Shown here in pieces: positions 11,416 to 22,754 of a stretch of DNA of 37,590 bases (positions are counted from its first letter, which is position 1; each line of letters begins with the position of its first letter). The position numbers and the translations under genes were made by a program. This stretch comes from Conidiobolus incongruus B7586 (Eukaryota > Entomophthoromycota > Entomophthoromycetes > Entomophthorales > Conidiobolaceae). Location of the stretch: assembly GCA_000697335.1 (NCBI GenBank), contig JNEM01016820.1, positions 1 to 37,590 of the forward strand, given 5' to 3'. The notes under the pieces are model-generated. The model ran no database searches and was not told the DNA's origin. It was given only the letters and a program-made list of their open reading frames with translations.

Positions 11416-11871
11416 ATGTTGCGTAAATTAGTTGTTTTAGCTTTTATCACTGGTATTTTGGGAGTTCCAGCACGTCCCGTAGGAATCAAAAGCCTCGACT
11501 TGGATCTCGACGATCTCGTAAAATTGGCTGATCTTAGCGAAGGCAATAACAAAGAGATTTCACTCGAGACAGTCGAGGAAGACACTACCAATTTCCTTTT
11601 CGAAGAGATTGAAGAAATCGAAGAAGGAGAAGAAGAAGAAGAAGAAGAAGGGGGGGAAAATGTCGAAGATGGTGAGCCAGATAATAGTGGTGGTCAGGAA
11701 GAAAGTGGGGGTAATGAAGAGGGCCAAGAAGAACAATCATTGGAAGTTGTTGATGAAAGTGAATCTAGTTCAAACTATAACGGTTCCAATTATGGAGATG
11801 AATCCAAATATGAAGAGGATGAAGACTACAAAGGAAAAGGACCATACAAGAAAGGTTCTAAGTATGAATAA
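11416..11871 (+). CDS. secreted, strongly acidic low-complexity protein
   Basis: Single-exon frame of 151 residues. ATG 11416 is chosen because it opens directly on a classic signal peptide (MLRKLVVLAFITGILGVPA), with cleavage likely near residue 19. An open extension upstream to 11359 would bury it. The mature part is very acidic. Residues about 63-80 are a Glu/Gly run encoded by a GAA/GAG tract at about 11602-11660, followed by Gly/Asn/Ser/Gln-rich and finally Tyr/Lys/Glu-rich sequence (SKYEEDEDYKGKGPYKKG). There is no cysteine, catalytic motif or C-terminal anchor. I recognise no family. A cell-wall-associated, ion-binding or adhesive role is possible but unproven. An AATAAA at 11926 could serve polyadenylation. 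Confidence 0.75.
   Translation: MLRKLVVLAFITGILGVPARPVGIKSLDLDLDDLVKLADLSEGNNKEISLETVEEDTTNFLFEEIEEIEEGEEEEEEEGGENVEDGEPDNSGGQEESGGNEEGQEEQSLEVVDESESSSNYNGSNYGDESKYEEDEDYKGKGPYKKGSKYE
11602..11660 (+). repeat. GAA-type microsatellite inside coding sequence
   Basis: Imperfect (GAA)n run within the acidic secreted protein, translated as a poly-Glu tract. Slippage in units of three would change tract length without breaking the frame. Confidence 0.8.
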
Positions 11872-11925
11872 CTGATGCCATTAGACCAATTATATTTCCA
11901 TCATGATTAGCCTATTTCATTAGAT

Positions 11926-11931
11926 AATAAA
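11926..11931 (+). promoter_or_regulatory. candidate polyadenylation signal
   Basis: AATAAA 55 nt after the stop codon of the acidic secreted protein. Confidence 0.35.
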
Positions 11932-12835
11932 TATGATTATACATTTATTTTATTTTAACATTATTCTGTTTATAAAAATCTATATGCCTCATAATATAGT
12001 AAGAATTATATTATAGCTTAAATTATAGGATATTAAATGAATCGAATGAATATAACTCAAAATATTAAAAAAATAGTTCAACAAAGAACATTTGATATGA
12101 TGTTTTTACTATATATAGTATCTATTAAGTAACATCCAAATCTATAAATATTCAATAGCCGCATTTTAACATTAAATATTTTTTCATATAAATCCAAAAT
12201 TATATTCAATAATACTACTAAAATTATGAAAATGAAAAACATAACATAGTATATTAAAAATTATTATTTCAAACTTGTTGAAATTTTTCAAATAAGTTAT
12301 CTCAATTAAACCTACAAATTTCAAAAAAAAATTGAGTTAAAACTTTTGGAAAATTAGATTAGGAATATAATAATAAACTTCAGTATTATTCCAGTTTTCC
12401 ATCAATTAGATTATATTATAATATTGACTTTCATTATTTTTGAACATTTAATTTATTCAATCATTGGATGATATTGTGTTATTATATGAATTCTATCGAA
12501 TGCTTTAATGAATCGCAATCTTGTATATACTAGCTATAATGTCAAAATTTGTATAACCTGTTGGAGGGAGAACTGCGCATAAATTAAATTTAAATCTCAG
12601 TACTTATATAATATATCAAATTATTAGATATCATTTGGTTTTATATTGGAATTTTAACAATGATTTATGAATTTAATTGAATATTATTTGAATTAGAGTT
12701 ACCACTATTAAATTTGAAATTTATAATCTAAAATTGAGATTGAAAAAAAATAATTCATTAAGTTATTATAAAAGATGTTTAATTAAAAATACAGTAATAA
12801 TTTTTTGACTCCTCTTTGATATATATATATATATA
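11932..12835. other. AT-rich intergenic, nothing identified
   Basis: No gene supported. It ends in a short (TA)n run at about 12820-12837. Confidence 0.45.
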
Positions 12836-13165
12836 TTGTGGTTACCTAGATGGCAATCCGCTTGAGCATCTTTGTCTCGACATCGATTTCCTTATGGGGA
12901 TGTTACCCCGGAAAGCACATCACTTTACTCTAAAAGTTCCATTCTCTAGTAGACCTATTTTACCTCTAAACACTATTTTTTAGCTGGTAATTGCACTATC
13001 AAAGAATCAATGCCATAAGTCTAACCAGTGGAGGTTAGCGGACATCCCAAAAGATCTATACCCTTTCAACCTCTCAATAAAATTTCCAATCTAGTACTGT
13101 CACTTATTATTAGTATCTCACCTGCCACAGCTACTTACTTTGTGTATTGCTAGTAACCAGTATTG
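12836..13165 (+). pseudogene. GC-richer island, probable decayed coding sequence
   Basis: A second isolated island of about 330 bp with near-normal base composition. The best plus-strand frame has only two stops over about 110 codons, and reads through LDGNPLEHLCLDIDFLMG and NQWRLADIPKDLYPF. I cannot match it to a family with confidence. It could be a decayed gene, an exon fragment or a non-coding transcript. A protease-like reading in another frame was considered and is weak. Confidence 0.25.
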
Positions 13166-13949
13166 CAACAATTTATACATATACATAAATATATATTGGA
13201 GTATTGGTGAAATTTGTTTAGATAATTGTTTATTAAAATTGCAATTTTATTTTTTGAGGAGAGGAAAAATAATTCATTGAATGAATAATAGAAATTTGGT
13301 AAAATAATTAAATTTTTCAATTTATAAAAAAATTTTCAAATAAACTAATTAATCAAATAACAGTTTTATGAAATTCATACATATAAAAATATTTATGATC
13401 TATACTATATATATATATATATATATATTATCTTATAAATTAATTTTTATTGATCCAATTTGATAAAATTGGTCAAATTATAATATTGGAGCTAGAGTTT
13501 TTAGAATAGATCCATCAAAATACATAATTCGTTACAATAAAAATCATAAATATCAAAGTAAGAAATTGTGACTTTGACAATTAATGAATATTTCAACCCA
13601 CTATACAGTTTGAATTTGAAATTCTACTTTAGCAACTATTATATGTCATTATAAAACCCAATTAATTGATAAATTCGAATTCAATTAAATTTTTGAAATT
13701 TAAAAACAAAATTATCATAAAAAATGAAATAAAATAATTAAAATTAATTAATCTTTTTTCTAATTATTAATTATAAAGAATTTTTATTAATTATTTATAA
13801 TAATTTTAATTTTTAATTTAAATTTTAAATAAAATTCCCATAATTTTTATTTATCATTTTATTTTTTATAAATTTTAAATCATAATTCGCGATTTTTAAT
13901 TATATTAAATTTTGAACCAATAATAATTAAAAAAAACAAAAAATTAAAA
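13166..13949. other. AT-rich intergenic with (TA)n microsatellite
   Basis: Contains a (TA)n run at about 13406-13429 and the upstream region of the MT-A70 gene. No gene is supported. Confidence 0.5.
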
Positions 13950-15510
13950 ATGAGTACAAGAAGATCAAAAAGGAAATCAACTAGTAGAAACTTTTATGAT
14001 TCACAAAATATTAGGTAAAATTTTTAATAAATTAATTTAATGAATTAAAGTAATAAAATCTAATTGGAGTTAGTGCTTCTCATTATGTGGGATATGTAGA
14101 AGACGACGAAAGTGTTGAGGCCATTATGAAAAAATTTGAAGAGTTGGAAAAAATTCAAAATCAATCTCCTTCTGCAAATCCCACAGATCCTAATGTAGAA
14201 CTCAATGATGACAATAATCGTAACGCAAATATGGCATTAACAGAATCTCAATTAGAGGAGTTGTTCAAGAATACGAGTGTATTTACAGTGGAGAGTGCAC
14301 TTAAGAATAATTGGAATTTGTTAGATGTTAATGCTGGGAGGGATGATGATGAGTATAATTGGTATAATGATGATCTATATGTACCTAATGAGGATGAGGA
14401 ATTTGAAGAATATGAGTAATTTATTTATGAATTCAGTTGATCCATTACTAATAGTTGATTAGTGACATTGATTTGGACGACTCAGACTGGGAAATTGAAA
14501 TGGGATTAGTTTCCAAAAAAAGAACCAAGCGCTCTGGAACTAGCGGTACTGGTAAGAAGCAATCCAGCAGCCTCAAGCGAGAACACTATAGAAATACCCA
14601 CTTACGAGTGCTGGATGATCTTGGTAAGAGTTTTGTTCTGGTCAAAAAGCAATTACCTCAGGACCCTACCCAACCCAGCTATGTCCGCATTCCTCCCAAT
14701 CCCATACCCATGTCATGGGCGCATCGCATTACCACAATGCGCCAAGCGCACAATTTGAGGGGTGGCAAACGTTTGGGTATTGATTTGCTTCAAAATTTTA
14801 AGCAACTAATCGGTTTTTCGGGTATTGGTCAGGTTGAATGCATATTAATGAATCCGCCTCTCGTGGCTGACAATTACACGCCAACCAACAATCACTTACC
14901 TCACCGCGCACCTATCACAGTCTCCCAACTGATCGATCTCCCCATCCCCAAACTCTTGAAGAACGGCTTCCTAATGATTTTCGTTCCAAAGCCCCTACTG
15001 TGTAAAGTAGTCCAAGCCATTACCAACCGATGGAAGTTACGCTATGTGGAGAATGTTGCATGGATCCAATTGACAATGGATCACAAAATCTTGGCTGAAG
15101 ACATCGACGACAGCTACATTCGCACGAGTAAACTCACTCTTCTAATGTTTCGAACAGAGGGTGATATTGATATTCGACATCAGAGGAGTCCAGATTGTGT
15201 TTTCGATTTTGTACCACCTCAGTGTAAGTTTCATATTTTTACATATTAATCTATACTAATATTATATAGTGAATACTACTAAATTTCCCAATCACTATCG
15301 TGAATATCCCCAATTTATATTTAGTATGATAGAAACCTTGTTACCAAATGGTAAATTGAAACTTGAGAACGGATTTAAATTAATAGAATTGTAAGTACTT
15401 TAATAAATTATAATTTTATTTTTAAATAATTAATTTTATTTAGGTGGGGACATCCAAAATCAAGACGAGAAGGATGGTTAAGTATTTATCACAAATCTAA
15501 TAATTTATAA
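13950..15510 (+). CDS. MT-A70 family protein, METTL14/MTA9-like, NPPL motif
   Basis: Five exons give 451 residues: 13950-14014, 14074-14415, 14463-15223, 15270-15390 and 15444-15510. All introns are GT-AG and the phases agree. Domains in order are a basic N-terminus, a helical stretch (about residues 30-60), an acidic Asp/Glu region (about 115-147), a Lys/Arg/Ser-rich patch (about 150-180) and the MT-A70 methyltransferase fold from about 190. The catalytic DPPW of METTL3-type enzymes is replaced by NPPL at 266-269. Human METTL14 has EPPL there and is the inactive, RNA-positioning partner. The C-terminal ELWGHPKSRREGWLSI matches the family's FGR...GW block. By family knowledge this is a non-catalytic subunit of an adenine-methyltransferase heterodimer. 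Whether the substrate is mRNA (m6A) or DNA (6mA, as for ciliate MTA1/MTA9) cannot be decided here. It is convergent with the dehydrogenase downstream. Confidence 0.9.
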
Positions 15511-16066
15511 TTTAGAAATTTTTAATAATATTAAAACAATTATTAATTTTGGTTTTACCTATTATTATTATTATTTATTGGAATGTATTTCATTTTTTTT
15601 GTTAATTAGAATGAAATATTAATTTTATTCAATAATGAATTTAACATATTTTCATATATTGATTTAACTTAATGTTATATTTATTCAATTCTATTATAAT
15701 ATCCAATAGCAAAAAAAAATATTCGAACTGAGAGTTTTTTTGAATTACTCAATGTCTAAGAGTATAATGAAATTATAAAAAGTATATTCAATTAGCTCAA
15801 ATTTTCATAGTTTTAAATATATATATATTTTATATTTTTTACTAAATTTGGTGAAAATTACACTGTTAAGATGACATTATCTAATTATTTTAATTAAAGT
15901 AATTCAGAATTTTATTATAAATATGAAATTTAAAATTTATTTACTATTAATCATTAAGATATGAATTTAATTTTCAGATTGGTCACATTAAACAATTACA
16001 GAAAAATTAATTAGGTTATTTATACCAATTATTATTGATTATAATTATTTATTCAAATTATTCAAA
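15511..16066. other. 3'-3' intergenic between convergent genes
   Basis: A/T-rich and without a reading frame. It must hold the 3' ends of the MT-A70 gene (plus) and the isocitrate dehydrogenase gene (minus). Confidence 0.6.
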
Positions 16067-17729
16067 TTAACTTCTCAAAGCTTTTAATCTATTGGCAACA
16101 GCTTCCAAAAATTCGGTAGTGGTAACGTAGTGCTCACGCTTCATATCTTTACCATGAATTGTGAGAGCCAAATCCTTAGTCATAATGCCATCTTCGTTCA
16201 CTGTGAGTTTGGTAGCGGTTTCGAGATCATCAGCAAATTGTTTGAGGTCCACATTCTTGTCTAATTTGGCGCGATGGGCTAAACCTCGGGACCATGCGAA
16301 GATCGAGGCAATCGAGTTGGTGGAGGTTTCGTTGCCCTTTTGGTGTTCGCGGTAGTGACGGGTTACAGTACCATGGGCTGCTTCGGTCTCCATGGTCTTA
16401 CCGTCAGGGGTGATGAGGTAGGAGGTCATGAGGCCTAAAGAGCCGTAGCCTTGAGCTAATACGTCGGATTGGACATCCCCATCGTAGTTCTTGCATGCCC
16501 ATACGAATTTGCCCTTGCTCTTCAAAGCGAAGGCTACCATATCGTCGATGAGACGGTGCTCGTACCAAAGACCCTTAGCTTCGAAATCCTTCTTGTAGTG
16601 CTGATCGTACACAGCTTGGAAGATGTCCATAAAGCGACCATCGTACTTCTTGAGGATGGTGTTCTTGGTACTCAAGTACATGGGATAGTTTTTCAACAGG
16701 GCGAGTTGGAAACAGCTATGAGCGAAGCCTTCGATGGAACTGTCTAAGTTGTACATGGCGAGAGCGACACCAGGGCCCTTAAAGTCATAGATATTGAGCT
16801 CTTGCTTGGGCAATGAGGGGTCCTTGGGAGTGAAAGTAAGAGTTAAGGTACCTTCTCCAGGGATCAAAGTATCGGTAGCTCTGTACTGATCACCAAAGGC
16901 GTGACGTCCAATAATGATAGGATCTGTCCATCCACTGACAATACGGGGCACCTTGTCCAAAATAATGGGCTCTCTAAAAATGGTACCCCCAAGGATATTA
17001 CGCAATGTACCATTGGGAGATCTGTACATATGCTTCAAGTTGTATTCCTTGACACGAGCTTCGTCGGGAGTAATGGTAGCGCACTTAATACCTACATTGT
17101 ATTTTTTAATAGCCTCAGCAGCGTCCACTGTCACTTGGTCATTGGTCTAATACTGAGTTAGTTTTATAAAAAATTTCAATAGTATTTAACTTACGGCGTC
17201 TCTGTTAGGCAAACCCAAATCGTAATATTTAATATCCAAATCGACATAAGGGAAAATCAACTAAAAGTTTAAAATCATATTAGTTATCGATTTTATATAC
17301 TTTATTAAATAGAATAATAAAAATATTTATTTTTATTTCAACTAATAATTTTAATATAGTTATAAAATAGTTATAATATTATTTAATATATATTTTTTTT
17401 CAAATAATAATTGATAATATGAAAAATATAGTAATATAATTAGGTTAAAATAGTGATAAAATATACAATAAAATAAGAATAAATGAAATAATAATTTTAA
17501 AAAGTGTAATTATTACCTTCTCTTTAATCATACTCCAAATAATTCGAGTCATTTCATCTCCGTCCAAATCCACTACGGGGTTAGCAACTTTCACTCTAGC
17601 AATACTAGAATCTATCACTGAATTAATATTTATATATAAAAAAATGATTTATATAAAGTATTTACAGTTGCGAGTGGCTGCTTGTCCAACTAAATTTGAT
17701 GACATTTTTAACAGATTAGATTTCAACAT
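16067..17729 (-). CDS. IDP1: NADP-dependent isocitrate dehydrogenase
   Basis: Four exons on the minus strand (17729-17666, 17617-17517, 17260-17195, 17146-16067) encode 436 residues, the usual eukaryotic length. It oxidises isocitrate to 2-oxoglutarate with NADP. Visible family blocks are [16 protein letters not shown] (near residue 35), TNDQVT and [11 protein letters not shown], the isocitrate loop [28 protein letters not shown] (metal and subunit contacts) and the NADP-binding [12 protein letters not shown] with [19 protein letters not shown]. The first ATG (17729) adds MLKSNLLK, a basic, acid-free leader that suits mitochondrial import. A second in-frame ATG at 17705 removes it and would leave a cytosolic-type protein of 428 residues. 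There is no SKL-type C-terminus. The 256-nt second intron is the longest in the housekeeping genes here. Confidence 0.96.
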
Positions 17730-20294
17730 TATAACTAATATATAAAGTAATAGTTTTTTTTAAATATAAAATTAGATATGATGTCAATGCTTATATTTAA
17801 ATACTTTTTAATTTTTATTAATTTAATTTAATATTAAAAATTTTGATTGGTTTAATTTTTATTTTAATTTGTTCTTATATTATTTAAAATTTTATTTATG
17901 AGTCATTATCTATAAACTGAAATTTGAAATATGTTAAGGATAAATTCGGATGAATAAGTTGTATTTGTATGAAATATGAATGATATTTTAATGATACTGT
18001 TTAAAGGAACTGGTTATGGTAACTGATTGGCCTTTTGAGGAAAACTTTGGAGATAAGAAAGAGTTGAGTCATTAATAGTAATGATATTATATTATTCTCA
18101 AAATCCACATTAATGGTTTTGGGACCTGGAATCAGTATAATAATAGTTGTAAATATAAATTCCTTAAGTGATATTGATTAGTGTTTTTATGAGTGATTAA
18201 ACTCAAGACTAATTCAAAATTTACATCAAGATAACAATTTTTCAATTTATCAGATCGGTTTTATAATATTGTTTATATATGTTAACTCAATTATCCAATA
18301 TATTTAATCTGGTTATTTATCAGATAATAATACTATTAAGTTTACAAATTCAATAATTGTTTAAATAATCATATTACATTCAATTCTTTTGGATAAATTA
18401 TAGTGAAAAATCAAACATTAAATTGTTATTTGATTTTTTATAACTTTATAATCAATTTATATATTTAGAATAAAAAAGTAACTGGTAACATTGGATGATA
18501 AATTATTAACGTTATATAATTAATCAAATTTATTAAAAGGTATCCATTATTCAACCTCATGAATTGCTTCTTCTCTTATCAAATTAAACTAAAATAGAGA
18601 TTTAATTGTAACAATGTGACTGGATATGATGAAGAATTTGGGTAAGAAAATTACTTATGGATAATGATATTAGGAATACCATATTTATCAGAAACAAGTT
18701 TAGAGCTAGTTTGATATTATGATCACAGTCTAAATATATGAAACATACTATTGTTAATGTCATTTTTGAATTAATCTTAAGATTTAATTAGAAATACTCA
18801 ATGATAAGTTATATATTGATTTTTACCTCATTTATCTATTTGTCATTTTTATACATATATTGTTTTATTTGCTATATTTTAATAAAATAAACAATCTATT
18901 ACATCAATTGTTTAAAATATATCCTCTAATATTAATTATTTTAGCTGTATCCGTTTATTATTCTGGTGATATAACTCTTATATTTAAACTAGTTTATATT
19001 CAGATTCATATTTTTTTTCAATAATATAAAGAGATTAACCCAATATTAGAAAACTATTTTGAGGCATGGATTTATTACACAATGGGATTCTATATTATTT
19101 TTAAATTGAAATTACTGTTTAAATAATAAATACTAAAGCCATTTAATATTTTAGAAACTATTTAGTATTAACATTTTAAATAAAGATTTTAATGTCAATT
19201 TATATAGATTGAATATGCATTCTATTTATATAATATTCCTTATCATCCAATTAAAACTTACATTGACATTTTATAAATTATCTTGACTATTTTGATTTGA
19301 GTCTATTATTAAAATTTAATCATTGATCAATTGAAAATAATGATTATAAGAGTATGTTAGTTGGACTTAACTGTCTAACCGCCGATTTGATTCATTTGAC
19401 AATTCGTATTGTAAATATATAACCAAAGTTGGAAATAAAAACAATAAAATTATCATTATTGTCAATATTTAAATTAATATATCTATTATATTTCATTGAA
19501 TTTGAAATAGTGATTTGATATTATTATATTAATATGTGTTGTAGAGAATTATTAAATATTTCACTTAAAAATTAAGTACAATTTAATTTTAATTAGAATC
19601 TATTTTATTATGTTTATAATTATTTCTTTCAATTAAAATAATTTATATCTTAAATTTTGTTATTGATAAATTAAATATAAATTAATATTGAAAGAATTGA
19701 TTTTTAATATTTGAAAATTTTTTTAAGATAAATTGGATTATTTTTTTCATAAGATTAAAATTTTTATTAATAAATATTTTTATATTTTAAAATTTTGAAT
19801 TAAAATTCAAATTAAGATAACATATTAATATATTGATTAATTATATTTGATATTCTAATATATATCATAACTAAATAATTTTTATAAAAATAGAATATTA
19901 TAATTGATCAAAATCATAAATCAATTCTAATTATAAAAGGTTTGCAAAATTTAAAATAAAATCAACCTTTTAAATATTTTAATTGTCATATATAACAAGG
20001 TAGAGATTAATGCAATAAATAGAATATTATAATTGATAAATTAAATGGTTTGATTTTATAATTTTTAAATAATTTTAATTGTAATATTGAATAAAATTTA
20101 ATAATAAAAATTAAAAAATATTCAAAAATTATTAAACCTTAAAAATATTTAATTTAATATAAATAATAAATAATAACTAATAACTATTTAATAAATAGTA
20201 ATTACACTAATTAAAAAAATATCAAATTGAAAAACTTATCAGTATTCTTTTTTTTCAAAAAAAACCATTATTTTCATATTTTAATCAAATATAT
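17730..20294. other. AT-rich intergenic, nothing identified
   Basis: About 2.6 kb without a supportable gene. Slightly GC-richer patches near 18000-18140 and 18600-18720 have all frames interrupted and match nothing I know. They may be old relics. Confidence 0.45.
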
Positions 20295-21121
20295 TCACTG
20301 TCTAATCTTTTCAATAATTTCATCAATATTTGAATAACACATATTTTTACATTTTTCAACCTAAATAAAATATTAATAAATTATAATAAATTCATAGTAA
20401 GAAATTACCTCTTGTAAATTAAAAGATCCCCAACTATAAATACTCAAAGGTTCTGATGATTTAGTACTGAAAGCGAAAGTATGACGGGATTTAAATGTCT
20501 AAATTGGTTAATATAAATAAACAAAATTTCAAAGATATTGATTGTAAACCTTACTTTGAATTCATCACTAGTGGGATCAACAATAATAGAATCATCCTCA
20601 AGAACAATACAAGAAATCCCAACAACTGTTAAATCCATAGGAATACCTGCGTTGAGGAGTGCGAGAGTAGTAGCATTAATGAATGGAGCTTCATTGTCAG
20701 TATCCGAGTGGGAAGACAATTGCTGTAGATTGATTTGGATTAAGGTCCTAGGGTTTAATTTCGTGAGGATAATTTCCGAAAATAAACGGGTGATTAAGTT
20801 TTCTAGGTATTTTTGTCTGGTTGCTAAACTATGATTAATTATTTCAAATGTTGTAGATATTATTAAGATAATTACTTGAAACGCCTACGAGAGGTGTAAC
20901 GATTACTTCTAATGTAGCCCTATCTATTTGCTCTAAATGTTGCTTCACTTCAATGGGCCCGTTCACTGCTGCAAGTACTTGAAAATCACCTATATTTTAA
21001 ATTAATATTTTTATTGAATTATATTAAATTGAAAATTACCCTGAGATAATTTACAACTACCATCACTTTGTGATAAACAATTCAATTCAAATTGAAAAGA
21101 TTTTAATTGATTAGAATTCAT
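20295..21121 (-). CDS. RRP46: exosome complex subunit RRP46 (EXOSC5), RNase PH-like
   Basis: Five exons on the minus strand (21121-21040, 20989-20876, 20823-20555, 20498-20409, 20360-20295) give 206 residues with agreeing intron phases, close to the 223-235 of yeast and human proteins. It is one of six RNase PH-fold subunits forming the RNA exosome ring for nuclear and cytoplasmic RNA processing and decay. In the eukaryotic ring these subunits are catalytically inactive. Diagnostic blocks are LSQSDGSCKLSQG (LSRPDGSASFLQG in human), VNGPIEV, TLEVIVTP, LNPRTLIQI, INATTLALLNAGIPM and VLEDDSIIVDPTSDEFK. The VDPTS block favours RRP46 over RRP41 or MTR3. Introns are about 45-60 nt. The acceptor of intron 2 uses TTTAG at 20824-20828; a nearer CATAG would bring in a stop. 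Confidence 0.92.
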
Positions 21122-21469
21122 TATTTTAGTTCTTGTATTTCAAAATATTTTTATATTAACTTATTTTGAAAAAGTGGTTACAATTGAACAAATTTAACTT
21201 TTTAATTTTTCTATTTTAAAATTGTGGGTTAATTTCAAAAAATTTATTCAAAATAAATTCAAATAATATAATTTAAAAATTATAAAAATATATAAAAATA
21301 AATATATAAATATAAATATATATTTATTTTATCGAAAAAATTAAAACCTTTTAGGTTCTAGTTTTAACTTCTTAGATTCAATTTTTTTAAATATCAATGT
21401 TTTGACAATTCTCTTAACTTGCTACTCACTCAAAAGTGGATGATTCTCAATTTTATTGCACAATATCAA
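21122..21469. other. AT-rich spacer between RRP46 and the MTG1 relic
   Basis: No gene. It presumably contains the RRP46 promoter. Confidence 0.5.
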
Positions 21470-22412
21470 GTTATTCAAGCTCCTGAAGTACTGTATGCAA
21501 AGTGTTGAGTGAAGCCTTCGGGGGAGATATCATCGATGATATGTTTGTCAAGGGCGCCTAGTCGGTAGTGCTTGAGTCAGTATGTGGTAACGTATTCAAT
21601 GTTGGAGACCCTGCTTTTGTGAAGAAGACATGACTTTTTGGTGACTGCAGAGAGTAACATTTCAACATCTTTTGTAGGTTATGCGAATTTGAACCTGTCA
21701 ACATAATCAGACATTTCCAATTTATTCAAATGATAGAGAATATAATCCGATATCACTTGGCAGTCTGCAAAATGGTCCCTTACCCCACCAGTCGCCGCCA
21801 TTTTGAGCGATTGCTCTTGATTTGGAATATTTGAATCATCACATTAGGCCTATCCACCAAATAAATGAGGGGACCCTGCCACACTTTGACTGTCGACCCT
21901 ACACCTCTCGTGACTCCGGGCAGAGCTCCTATCGGCATATATTTACCCCTCCTTATTTTAACGCTTCCAAGTGAATTGATTAAACTTGAATTACCAACGT
22001 TAGGCATCTCAACGACCATAATATTTACGAAAGGAAATTTCAAGGGATTTGCGTAGATTTAAGATTTCGCCATTTCAATGGTTTCTTAATGTTTTTGTTG
22101 TTGTTAGCATCTGTAAATGAAAATGGGCAAATTGGATATAGTTTTGGAAACTTTGTTTAATTTTTTAAATTCAAAATTAATAATATTTCACTTAAAATAA
22201 TACGAATGATTACTTTGATAAAGTCTGTTGGTATGAAATCCATCTTATTAAGTACTATAATACGATCCTCGAACTGGCTTATATGTCTTTCTAATTTAGA
22301 ATTCATAGAACTTAAAGGGATTCAAGCATCATTATTCAATTAAAATATCAGTTTTCTGCATACGTTATTGAACAAGGATCAGAATTTTAAACATATGTTC
22401 AAGGAAACAGTT
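21470..22412 (-). pseudogene. MTG1: pseudogene of mitochondrial ribosome-assembly GTPase MTG1
   Basis: Reading the minus strand from about 22412 to 21470, pieces of a circularly permuted YlqF/MTG1 GTPase appear in the right order but in changing frames. They are LEHMFKIL (family FPGHM), KTDILIE, DA-stop-IPLSS (family DARIPLSS), the G4 motif LNKMDF, then an intact-looking intron (about 22218-22119). After it come PNVGNSSLINSL (G1 loop), GALPGVTRGV (G2), YLVDRPN (G3, family DTPG), GVRDHFADCQVISDYILYHLN and the C-terminal LKHYRLGALDK. Stops occur at about 22355 and 22325 and there are at least two frame changes (about 22050 and 21825). The P-loop Lys is Asn, so even the open stretch at 21780-22043 cannot bind GTP normally. 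The retained intron argues against a retrocopy. Confidence 0.85.
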
Positions 22413-22670
22413 AATAACCCTGTCTTAGTTGAATTCTTGTTAGAACTAGTGAAAGAGACGATAAATTAGAAGTATAATAAATTATAAAGAAATTTGAGAG
22501 AAATATATAATATATTCTGTTTCAATGATATAATTTTAAAATTAAGAAAAAAAATATGAAGATAAAAAAATTAATTGAAAGTAAAAAAAAATTTATTATT
22601 GAAAATATAATAATACGAATATAAAATATAATATTAAAAAATAAATTTTTAAATGAAAAATTAATGATTT

Positions 22671-22676
22671 AAAAAA
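22671..22676 (-). terminator. Pol III terminator of tRNA-Lys
   Basis: Six Ts on the minus strand begin 6 nt after the mature 3' end of the tRNA. Confidence 0.7.
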
Positions 22677-22681
22677 TATAA

Positions 22682-22754
22682 CACCCAACGTGGGGGTCGA
22701 ACCCACAACCTTGAGATTAAGAGTCTCACGCTCTACCGATTGAGCTAGCCGGGC
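22682..22754 (-). tRNA. tRNA-Lys (CTT)
   Basis: A 73-nt cloverleaf on the minus strand without an intron. A-box TAGCTCAATCGG and B-box GGTTCGACCCC are present. The anticodon CTT (22719-22721) sits in the loop ACTCTTAAT typical of eukaryotic tRNA-Lys. The acceptor GCCCGGC/GTTGGGT pairs with several G-U wobbles, including position 1-72. CCA is not encoded. Confidence 0.96.

Noticed and set aside
12836-13165. Reading the island as a protease because of LAGNCTIKES in one frame
   Set aside because: A single loosely His-Cys-like block without supporting neighbours; another frame is longer and unrelated.
16161-17161. Several plus-strand frames opposite the isocitrate dehydrogenase
   Set aside because: Antisense shadows of a well-supported coding exon.
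21780-22043. Apparent intact 87-residue GTPase-like protein
   Set aside because: It is an open stretch inside the MTG1 pseudogene; the P-loop Lys is lost, and family sequence continues on both sides in other frames.
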